Source: an uncultured Bacteroidales bacterium (lineage in GTDB: Bacteria > Bacteroidota > Bacteroidia > Bacteroidales > UBA932). From it: 38,004 bases of DNA. The number at the start of each line of letters is the position of its first letter. Within the stretch, counting starts at the first letter, position 1. The notes beneath the pieces were generated by a model. The model ran no database searches. It worked only from the letters and a program-made list of their open reading frames with translations, and was not told the origin of the DNA. This document shows positions 27,744 to 35,695 of this stretch, in pieces. A program made the position numbers and the translations under genes. The stretch spans positions 1 to 38,004 of the forward strand of contig CAMJJO010000002.1 of assembly GCA_946406095.1 (NCBI GenBank), read 5' to 3'.

Positions 27744-28883
27744 TTATCTTCCCTTGTACATATCTTCGTAGTACTTCTGGTAGTCTCCGCTGGTGACGTT
27801 GTCCATCCATTCCTGGTTGTCCAGATACCAGCGCACCGTCTTCTCTATGCCCTCTTCGAACTGAAGGCTCGGCTCCCATCCAAGCTCTTTCTGAAGCTTG
27901 CTGGAGTCGATGGCATAGCGGAGGTCGTGCCCGGCGCGGTCCGTCACGTATGTGATGAGGTCCATATCCGCACCTTCGGGACGGCCCAGCAGACGGTCCA
28001 CGGTGTTGATGAGCACCTTGATGATATCGATGTTCTTCCACTCGTTGAAGCCGCCGATGTTGTAGGTGTCTCCCACCTTGCCCTCGTTGAAGATGAGGTC
28101 GATGGCACGGGCGTGGTCTTCTACGTAGAGCCAGTCGCGAACGTTCTCGCCCTTTCCGTAGACGGGCAGGGGTTTGCGATGGCGGATGTTATTGATAAAC
28201 AAAGGGATAAGCTTCTCGGGGAACTGATAAGGGCCGTAGTTGTTGGAGCAGTTGGTCACTATGGTGGGCATTCCGAAGGTGTCGTGGAATGCACGCACGA
28301 AATGGTCGCTGCTGGCCTTGGCGGCGCTGTACGGGCTGTGCGGCTGATACTTCAGGTCTTCGGTGAAGAACTTCTCTCCGTAGGCAAGATGGTGCTCGCC
28401 GGAAGAAGCCTTCGTGGTGAAGGGGGGCTTTATGCCCTCGGGGTGGGTCATTTCCAAGGCGCCATAGACCTCGTCGGTGGAGATGTGGTAGAACCTCTTT
28501 CCTTCGAACTTCTCCGGCAGGCTCTCCCAGTAGGCCTTTGCGGCCTGCAGCAGGCTCAGAGTGCCCATCACGTTGGTCTGGGCGAAGGTGAAAGGATCCT
28601 TGATGGAACGGTCCACGTGGGACTCTGCGGCAAGATGGATGATGCCGTCCACGTGCTCTTCCTGCATCAGCTTCAGAACGCCCTCGAAGTCGCAGATGTC
28701 CATCTTGACGAACCTGTAGTTGGGTTTGTCCTCGATGTCCTTCAGATTTGCCAGGTTGCCGGCATAGGTGAGCTTGTCCAGATTGATTATCTTGGTGCCG
28801 GGATATTTGTTGACAAAAAGGCGCACTACGTGGCTGCCTATGAATCCTGCACCACCGGTGATGATTATCGTTTTATGTGTCAT
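27744..28883 (-). CDS. rfbB: dTDP-glucose 4,6-dehydratase
   Basis: IIITGGAGFIGSHVVRLFVNKYPG, HLAAESHVDRSI, YSAAKASSDHFVRAFHDTFGMPTIVTNCSNNYGPYQFPEKLIPL. Confidence 0.95.
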   Translation of the reverse strand: MTHKTIIITGGAGFIGSHVVRLFVNKYPGTKIINLDKLTYAGNLANLKDIEDKPNYRFVKMDICDFEGVLKLMQEEHVDGIIHLAAESHVDRSIKDPFTFAQTNVMGTLSLLQAAKAYWESLPEKFEGKRFYHISTDEVYGALEMTHPEGIKPPFTTKASSGEHHLAYGEKFFTEDLKYQPHSPYSAAKASSDHFVRAFHDTFGMPTIVTNCSNNYGPYQFPEKLIPLFINNIRHRKPLPVYGKGENVRDWLYVEDHARAIDLIFNEGKVGDTYNIGGFNEWKNIDIIKVLINTVDRLLGRPEGADMDLITYVTDRAGHDLRYAIDSSKLQKELGWEPSLQFEEGIEKTVRWYLDNQEWMDNVTSGDYQKYYEDMYKGR

Positions 28884-28909
28884 TTCTTATAAGAGAATGC
28901 TTTATCATT

Positions 28910-28940
28910 CAAAAATAAGAAAAAAACGGCAGATTACAAA
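28910..28940 (-). promoter_or_regulatory. Bacteroidetes-type promoter for rfbB-glpABC
   Basis: On the minus strand TTTG (28940-28937) - N19 - TATTTTTG (28917-28910); the -33 element lies against the stop codon of the upstream gene. Confidence 0.6.
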
Positions 28941-30457
28941 TCTTTCACCTTAATAATGAGCGGTGCGGAAGTGGCAGGCATGGAGAAATGCACGTTTTCT
29001 CCCTTTCCTATCTCGACGTACGGCTGCCAGACGAGGGTGCGTCCAGCAGGCTCGGAAGGGGCCAGAGCCGAGGAATTGAGGGCAAGTGGATAGGAGCAGC
29101 CGCGGAAGTCCAGGATGCGCACGTGTTCATCGAAGGCGAGGGCGGACATGTCGTTACGGGTGGTCACGAAATTGATTATGCCGCAGAACGCCTTTTTCCC
29201 CATGACATATATGTTCTTGTAGACATAAACGTCCCTGAGGGCAAGTGCGTCATAGGCAAACAGCCTGCGGTGGTCGCTCACCGGCACTCCGTCCAGCATG
29301 ACGAGTGCCTCTTCCTTGTTGCCGTAGAACAGGATGCTCTTCCGTCCCTTGGAGTTCCGGACTCTAGCGTACGGAACCAGCTCGCGGATGATGTCGTCGA
29401 TGGAGTTGAAACGGGTATAGTCGTCCAGATGATACTGGACGCAGTCCTCTCTCGAGAGCAGGAGATTGTCCCTCTTGGGGAGGAAGCGGTGGAGGGTATC
29501 CGTCTTCACCGAAACCCCCAGAGCCCGGTTCCTGGCGAGCAGAGCGCTCCGCATGGATGGAGACAGGCGCATCTTCCTGAATGCCAGGCCTTCCGGAAGC
29601 ACGAAAGGACTCACCGGGGAGAAGTAACACTCCAGATTCTCCCCGGCATAATCGAAGATCTCGCACACCAGATCCCTCTCCCCATAGATGTTGTTGGTGC
29701 GGAAAGAGATGGTTCCGTCCGGGGAAATCACCCCGGTATAGGTGTCGGCGGCAGAACCGGGAGAGGATATCACGGGCACCAGCCATGGCCTGGAAACCAG
29801 TTCGGCCGCATCCTTTCCATACACCGTCGCACGCACGATTTCTCCGTCTTCCTCCTTCTCCCGGGGCACAAGCGGGACCGACTGCGGGCCGCAATCCTCA
29901 GGCCTCAGGCCATCATCTTCCACGACGGAAACGCAGACTACCCTGGCCCTGTCCCCGGCATTGCGGAGGGTGAGTTCCATCCTTTGCCCGAAAACTCCCA
30001 TGCTGAGTTCCATCCCCTCGGGAAGGTCCCTGCAAGGGGCCGGCTCCGGCATGGGGTCTTCGCATATCTCCACGCCCCCGCTCACTCTCGCTCCGGACAT
30101 GGTGTTGAAGACGGCGATATCCTGCACCTCGGCGCGGTCTGACTGGGCCGTGAATGCAAACAGCTTGTAGTTTCCGGTGGGGATTCCGGCCGGGAGTGCA
30201 AGCACGCCCGAGCCCTTCCCCTCTATCAGCGCGATTTTCGCGCTGGCGGCGATTCCATCTTCGGAAACGAGCTCTACGTAAGCGACCGCGGACGGCTTGC
30301 CGGCATCGTCTCCGTTCTCGCAGACGGCGCAGCACCATATGAAATCCCCGGCCACATACACGCTCTTGTCGGTCACGAGACGCAGCGTTTCGGCAGCATT
30401 CAATCCTGTCCGGGCCAGGAGGAGGCAAGTCAATATGAATATCTTTTTCAATCCCAT
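28934..30457 (-). CDS. Secreted protein with MG2/macroglobulin-like N-terminus and TonB plug-like C-terminus lacking a barrel
   Basis: 507 aa; signal peptide; LVTDKSVYVAGDFIWCCAVCENG...GIPTGNYKLFAFT (MG2-like) and ALVMLDGVPVSDHRRLFAYDALALRDVYVYKNIYVMGKKAFCGIINFVTTRND (plug-like). Confidence 0.7.
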   Translation of the reverse strand: MGLKKIFILTCLLLARTGLNAAETLRLVTDKSVYVAGDFIWCCAVCENGDDAGKPSAVAYVELVSEDGIAASAKIALIEGKGSGVLALPAGIPTGNYKLFAFTAQSDRAEVQDIAVFNTMSGARVSGGVEICEDPMPEPAPCRDLPEGMELSMGVFGQRMELTLRNAGDRARVVCVSVVEDDGLRPEDCGPQSVPLVPREKEEDGEIVRATVYGKDAAELVSRPWLVPVISSPGSAADTYTGVISPDGTISFRTNNIYGERDLVCEIFDYAGENLECYFSPVSPFVLPEGLAFRKMRLSPSMRSALLARNRALGVSVKTDTLHRFLPKRDNLLLSREDCVQYHLDDYTRFNSIDDIIRELVPYARVRNSKGRKSILFYGNKEEALVMLDGVPVSDHRRLFAYDALALRDVYVYKNIYVMGKKAFCGIINFVTTRNDMSALAFDEHVRILDFRGCSYPLALNSSALAPSEPAGRTLVWQPYVEIGKGENVHFSMPATSAPLIIKVKDL

Positions 30458-31626
30458 CCTTCAGGTTTTTCCAATGTTCCGCCGCTGAGACGGCAATCAT
30501 AGCAGAATGTCGGCACCCACAGCAGATTCGGGTCGGACATATAGGGATAATACCCCTGTTTATATGCCTCCAGATTAAGCTCGTTGAACGATTTTTCCGG
30601 GTACACCCCTCTCAAGGTCGAAATGATGTCGGTAGTGTAGTTGTCCGGGTTGAAGAAACTCCCCCTCCCAAGTGTATTGATATGGAACAGCCTCTTGGCA
30701 ACCTTGCTGACCCCGATATACCCGATCGCATAATCGTTCGGATCGGCCGCGTTGCGGATATTTCCTATCTGTTCGCCCGGGACCGGAGAGAACAGGGAAC
30801 CCATGCTCTCGGACCCTTCGTTGACTGCATTCAGATACCGGTACTGTGCTTCGGGGATGCTTCTGGCAATCAACCGCAGGTAATACTCCCCTGCCGTGAG
30901 CTTCTCGGAAGACGTCTTCATCGTGAGGAACTCATAGTTCTTGAGAGTCGATCCCTGCAGGGATTTCGCGATTTCCACTGCAGTGCGCCGGGAACCTGTC
31001 TCTTTCCAGCACCATTCATATTTCCACCAATCCTGAACCTCACTGATGTCGGAAGCATCTGAATGATCCTTTATGGCACCGGTCTTCAGGTCGAGCTCGA
31101 GGATTGGCGAACCCATGGGCGAACGATAGTGGTAGAGTTCTTCGTATTCCCATCTGTAGCAGCCGCTTTCGTAGTCGGAAGATAGGTTGAGGGCAAGGCT
31201 CAGGATGCCGTCCTGCACGCTTTCCACCAGACGCCCGATCTCCGGAGCCGGGGCCGGAGCCTGCCAGTCCGAGGCGAACGTTACCGGATCCTCTCCCTCG
31301 GCGCGTATCACTTCCGCAACCAGCCTGTAGCGGGTGTCGGATTCCGCAGTGGAGAGGTCTATGTCTCCGGGGCTTGCCTCATTGTAGACGGCCCCGTTCT
31401 CTGCCTCCACCTTGAAGGAGGCCTTGTAAACCCCTATACTGCTGGCCGTATAGTAGTTTGCATCGAAAGGAACTACCTGATTGGCAGTAAAGTGGCTCAC
31501 CGTCCCCAAGGAGATGTCGCCCTCTATCACCACCCTTCCGTATTCATCCGAAATGTCCGGCGTATAGGGATAGATGCACGAGAAAAGGAGCATCAGGACA
31601 GACAATATGACCAAACTTTTCTTCAT
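30448..31626 (-). CDS. DUF4249-type lipoprotein partner of a TonB receptor
   Basis: 392 aa; lipobox MLLFSC; VVIEGDISLGTVSHFTANQVVPFD...FKVEAENGAVYNEASPGDI pattern; TGATG overlap with the upstream TonB receptor. Confidence 0.8.
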   Translation of the reverse strand: MKKSLVILSVLMLLFSCIYPYTPDISDEYGRVVIEGDISLGTVSHFTANQVVPFDANYYTASSIGVYKASFKVEAENGAVYNEASPGDIDLSTAESDTRYRLVAEVIRAEGEDPVTFASDWQAPAPAPEIGRLVESVQDGILSLALNLSSDYESGCYRWEYEELYHYRSPMGSPILELDLKTGAIKDHSDASDISEVQDWWKYEWCWKETGSRRTAVEIAKSLQGSTLKNYEFLTMKTSSEKLTAGEYYLRLIARSIPEAQYRYLNAVNEGSESMGSLFSPVPGEQIGNIRNAADPNDYAIGYIGVSKVAKRLFHINTLGRGSFFNPDNYTTDIISTLRGVYPEKSFNELNLEAYKQGYYPYMSDPNLLWVPTFCYDCRLSGGTLEKPEGWD

Positions 31627-34600
31627 CAGAATATGATATTCAGGTTGATATAGGGCACGGGGGTGGCGAAAACGCTCAGTTTATAGGCATTGAGGGAGCT
31701 CCCGTCCTTTGTGTCGTAGAAGACGGAGTATGCGTTCTTACGGCCGGTCACATTGTAGCAGCCTACGGTGAAGGAAGCATGTGCAAGGGCCTTCAGGTAG
31801 TGCCCGGGATCGATGTTGAACGCGACGTCCATGCGGAAGTAATCCGGAATCCTGTACGCATTGCGCAGCGAGTATGCCAGCCTTGCTCCGTTGGCGTAGA
31901 TGTAGTAGCCGACAGGGAAGGTCACAGGGCGGCCGGTGCTGTAGTCGATGTTCAGCGAGAAACTGTACCGTTTGGTGAAGGCATAATTGCCGATAAACTT
32001 GAAATCGTGGGGTTTGTCGCTCGGAGCATTATACCAGCGCCCTCCGTTTATGGCCATCAGTCCGGTGTTCTGCGTATCCCGGAGGAAAGAACGGGACCAG
32101 GTATAGGACACCCACCCGTTGAGTTTGCCGACGCTTTTGCGGGCCATGAGCTCCACCCCGTAAGACCTGCCGGCGACACGCACAAGGTCATCCGCCAGAT
32201 TCTCGTTCATCACGAGGATTGCCGAATATGCATAATCCAGATGGTCCCGCACCTGCTTGTAATAGGTTTCGGCGCTGAGGTCCACCTTTCCCCCGAAGAC
32301 AGTCCAATAAATGCCTGTGGAGGCCTGGTAACCGATGGTGGGGCGTATCTTTGCGTTTGAAAGTTTCCAGGTATTCACGGGGGAGATGGAACTGCTGTTC
32401 GAAATCAGGTGGATATACTGGGCGGTGCTGTTCAGTCCGGCCTTGACCGAAAGCACAGGGGTGAACGAATAACGGCCGGAGAGCCGGAGTTCGGGATATG
32501 CGTAGAAACTCTTCCCCTGAGAGAAGGAAGAAAGCCGCAGTCCGGCATCGATGGAGTAGGAAGGATCCGGATTCCAACTGTCCGAGAAATACAGCGAGGG
32601 CTGGAGCGCAGTCTCCGTGGGGAGGTCTTTGGAAATCACTATCGACTCCTCCCCCAGGGGGCGCCTGTGGCCGCCGTCCAGCTTATAGTACAAGAGTTCT
32701 GCGCCGGCGTTCAGGGTGTGCGAGGCAGACAGCGGATGCTTCAGGTTCAGCCTCGCAAACATCTGGTCTACAGACGTTTTCAGGGTGTAAGCCTCGGCCG
32801 CATTCTGCTCTTCCTCCATCTCGTTGTTATAGTGGTCCAGGCCTATGGAAGTCTTCGCGGTCCAGGAGCCGGACTCCTTTGTCCAGTGCAGAGAAGCGTT
32901 GGCATTCCCGTAACGGAAGGTGGTGTCGGCTCCGAAACTGAATCCGTCCGAAGAGAGATATCCGAATGCCTGGAGAGTGGTGTTTTTATTCGGTTTGCGG
33001 GTAATCACGATGGTGCCGTCGTAGAAGCTGGCGGAGCCTCCGGAGAACTCGCTCGAAGTGGGAATCATCCCAAGCAGCCAGTCGGAGTAGGATGTCCTGA
33101 AGCCAGTGTTGATGGTGGTCTTGTGCCCCAGGGGGCCTTCCAGGTTAAGCCTGCTTGTAAGGAGCCCCAGCCCCAGCGAACCCCGGAACCCCTTGGCACT
33201 TCCCTCCCGCACCCCGACGTCCAGCACGGAACTGACCCTGCCGCCGACGGACGCCGGACCGCCCCCTTTGTGGAGCTCCACCCCGTCCGTCATATCCGGG
33301 CTGAATACGGAATTGATCCCGAAGAAATGCGTAGGATAATATATGGTATTGCCGTTGAAGAGGATGAGGTTCTGGTCTGTGCTGCCACCACGGACATTGA
33401 AACCGGCAGACGCCTCCCCGACAGTCTGAACGCCGGGAAGCGCCAGTACGACCTTGAGCACGTCACCTTCCCCGAAGGCGGTCGGGATCTTGGAAATCAG
33501 CCTGGAATTGATGGACGCCATGCCTATGTCGGAAGTCCTGTGCTGGCGCATGCTCTCCGCGGAGATGCTTGCCGCATCCAGCAGGGTGCTGCGGTCGTGC
33601 AACTGCACGTTCAGCACGCCGTCGCCGCATAGGATTACACTGAGTTTCTGCTCCTCCTTGTCGGGATCGTTGAAAGACAGTACGGTCTCTCCGACAGGGA
33701 TGGTCAGGCAATATCTTCCGTTCTTGTCCGAACGGGTGTATGTGCCAGATCCGTCATCCACTATCAGGACCCCGGCGAGAGGGACGGCTTCATCGTCCGT
33801 AATCACACCCTCTATCTTTGCAGATGTCGCGGCCCCGGCTATACCTATTCTGTAGATCTTGTTCTTGTATCTGGCATCTATGGTCTCCGTCAGGGTAGCG
33901 GCATCCGAGTGCATCTCGAAGTAACCGGCCGGGAGCGATTCTCTCACCTTCGTGCCGCTCCTCCGGACGGAAGGGGCGACCAGTTCCGCACCGGTGCCTT
34001 CCACCGGATGCCAGCTTGGGATGGTCTTCGAGAATGCGCCGTTTTCGGTGGCAGATGCAAGAATCCTTTTGGCCTTACGGGGCCTCAGGCGCACCAAGGT
34101 GCCCTTATCGAGCATCCAGAAACTCGTGACCATCTCGTAGAAAGTAATCAGTTTCTCGTCGTATTCCGGGTCGGTGTAGCCGATGTAGGCCGGGCCGTTA
34201 TGGTTCCCGGGCACCGAACGGTACTTCTTCTGCACCAACTTGAACACCGGAGTGTCGCTGTCGGATACCAACTGCATGAAGCGGGCGGGAGATCTGAAGC
34301 CCGCATACTCCAAGTTCACGAACAACTCGTTTTCGCGGGTAAACCATGCGACCTGGCGGGGATCCGGAGCTATGGCCGCGAAGTTCCTGTCCTTACGGAC
34401 CAGGAGTTTGTCTTCGCAGGCGTCTATCCTCACCTCCACGTCCTCATACAGACAGGCGTTGTAGTACACCGTTCCCTTCCGGAACGACAGCGTATCCCAG
34501 TATGGAGTGCCGTTGAAGCCGGATGTGTACTTGGTGGCGATGCGCCCTCGGAACAGCATGGAAGGGCTTTCACCGGGCTCCACCGCCTGTCCCGCCAGCG

Positions 34601-34661
34601 TAAATGGCAGCAGGAAAGCAAGCAGAAGCAGGGCTATTTCCTTTTTTGATACAGTTCCCAT
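31626..34661 (-). CDS. TonB-dependent receptor with long N-terminal extension plus carboxypeptidase-regulatory-like domain
   Basis: 1011 aa; CarboxypepD-like IEGVITDDEAVPLAGVLIVDDGSGTYTRSDKNGRYCLTIPVG begins around residue 280; plug-like ALPGVQTVGEASAGFNVRGGSTDQNLILFNGNTIYYPTHFFGINSVFSPDM; barrel ends PVPYINLNIIF. Confidence 0.92.
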   Translation of the reverse strand: MGTVSKKEIALLLLAFLLPFTLAGQAVEPGESPSMLFRGRIATKYTSGFNGTPYWDTLSFRKGTVYYNACLYEDVEVRIDACEDKLLVRKDRNFAAIAPDPRQVAWFTRENELFVNLEYAGFRSPARFMQLVSDSDTPVFKLVQKKYRSVPGNHNGPAYIGYTDPEYDEKLITFYEMVTSFWMLDKGTLVRLRPRKAKRILASATENGAFSKTIPSWHPVEGTGAELVAPSVRRSGTKVRESLPAGYFEMHSDAATLTETIDARYKNKIYRIGIAGAATSAKIEGVITDDEAVPLAGVLIVDDGSGTYTRSDKNGRYCLTIPVGETVLSFNDPDKEEQKLSVILCGDGVLNVQLHDRSTLLDAASISAESMRQHRTSDIGMASINSRLISKIPTAFGEGDVLKVVLALPGVQTVGEASAGFNVRGGSTDQNLILFNGNTIYYPTHFFGINSVFSPDMTDGVELHKGGGPASVGGRVSSVLDVGVREGSAKGFRGSLGLGLLTSRLNLEGPLGHKTTINTGFRTSYSDWLLGMIPTSSEFSGGSASFYDGTIVITRKPNKNTTLQAFGYLSSDGFSFGADTTFRYGNANASLHWTKESGSWTAKTSIGLDHYNNEMEEEQNAAEAYTLKTSVDQMFARLNLKHPLSASHTLNAGAELLYYKLDGGHRRPLGEESIVISKDLPTETALQPSLYFSDSWNPDPSYSIDAGLRLSSFSQGKSFYAYPELRLSGRYSFTPVLSVKAGLNSTAQYIHLISNSSSISPVNTWKLSNAKIRPTIGYQASTGIYWTVFGGKVDLSAETYYKQVRDHLDYAYSAILVMNENLADDLVRVAGRSYGVELMARKSVGKLNGWVSYTWSRSFLRDTQNTGLMAINGGRWYNAPSDKPHDFKFIGNYAFTKRYSFSLNIDYSTGRPVTFPVGYYIYANGARLAYSLRNAYRIPDYFRMDVAFNIDPGHYLKALAHASFTVGCYNVTGRKNAYSVFYDTKDGSSLNAYKLSVFATPVPYINLNIIF

Positions 34662-35581
34662 GAGTTGACCAGATTGTGCCAGACTGCATACAGTCCGCCT
34701 GCGACGGACGTGACCGGCGTCATATATGAAAGGCCCAGCCAGATGATGAATCCCGTATTCTTCTGCCCCAGGGCCTGGCCTGCAGTGATCGATTCCACAC
34801 GCCCGTAGCCTTTAGCCACCTTCCTGCCCAACCAGAACTGGAAAAAGCAGCAAATGAGGGATACCACGGCGATGCCGAAAACAACCAGCACGCCGATTCC
34901 GCTGTTTACAAGTGCTCCAGTGGCAAGCGACAGTGCCAGGGTCAGCCCCACGGACCAGACATAGAAAGCCCAGCCGGCGTACCTGGCAAGCCAGCGCTGG
35001 AGCCCCGGAAGCAGATAACGTATCAGCCAGGCCAGCACGCAAGGCAGCACCAGAATCGAGAAAACCCTTTTGATGATGGCCCAGAACGATGCCAGAAAAC
35101 TCATCTCCACACCCGGATGCACCATCGGGATCATCAACGGGATCAACAGTGAGGCCAAAGTGTCGGAAAGCACCGTGTATGTCATTATGCCCGGAAGGCT
35201 CCCTCCTATCTTGGAAGTGATGACCCCCGCAGCAGCAGCCGTAGGACAGATGAAGCACAACATCGCGCACTCCATCAAGATGCGCCCTCCCCCATGAGCC
35301 ACGCTCATCGCCATAAAAGCGAAAACCGCAAAGAGCGTTGCCTGGACGGCAATAAGCTCGAAATGCCATTTATGGAATCTGAGGTCGGTGGGGGCGACTG
35401 TGTTGAGCTGCAGGAAAAGCATTATGCTCACAAGGATGGGCTGCAGCTTTCTCGCCACCGCCATATAGCCCTCCTCACTGAAAGAAGGTACGTAATGCAG
35501 TATAAGGTAGATTGCCGCACCTGCCGTCATGGCCAACGGCAGCATCCAGTTCTTTAAAAAAGTTCTCTCTTTCTCCAGCAT
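34634..35581 (-). CDS. Bile acid:sodium symporter (BASS/SBF) family transporter
   Basis: 315 aa from ATG at 35581; polytopic; CPTAAAAGVITSKIGGSLPGIMTYTVLSDTLASLLIPLMIPMVHP and a QALGQKNTGF segment consistent with SBF-like transporters; the track start at 35584 is TTG. Confidence 0.75.
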   Translation of the reverse strand: MLEKERTFLKNWMLPLAMTAGAAIYLILHYVPSFSEEGYMAVARKLQPILVSIMLFLQLNTVAPTDLRFHKWHFELIAVQATLFAVFAFMAMSVAHGGGRILMECAMLCFICPTAAAAGVITSKIGGSLPGIMTYTVLSDTLASLLIPLMIPMVHPGVEMSFLASFWAIIKRVFSILVLPCVLAWLIRYLLPGLQRWLARYAGWAFYVWSVGLTLALSLATGALVNSGIGVLVVFGIAVVSLICCFFQFWLGRKVAKGYGRVESITAGQALGQKNTGFIIWLGLSYMTPVTSVAGGLYAVWHNLVNSWELYQKRK

Positions 35582-35626
35582 CAATGATACAAAAATAAAA
35601 CATTTTCGTCATTTCTTGGAATTATA

Positions 35627-35657
35627 TTTGCATAACAAAAAAAAGTCATTACCTTTG
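35627..35657 (+). promoter_or_regulatory. Bacteroidetes-type promoter for the right-edge outer-membrane receptor
   Basis: TTTG (35627-35630) - N19 - TACCTTTG (35650-35657), ~38 nt before the ATG at 35696. Confidence 0.7.
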
Positions 35658-35695
35658 CAGTGTGATAGTAAACTAATACACTATCCGGACAGATT

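Noticed and set aside
26746-28041. 431-aa minus-strand ORF overlapping glpA and rfbB in another frame
   Set aside because: Arg/Pro/His-rich out-of-frame translation spanning two recognised genes.
32409-33632. 407-aa plus-strand ORF antisense to the second TonB receptor
   Set aside because: No domain signal; antisense to a clear plug/barrel coding region.
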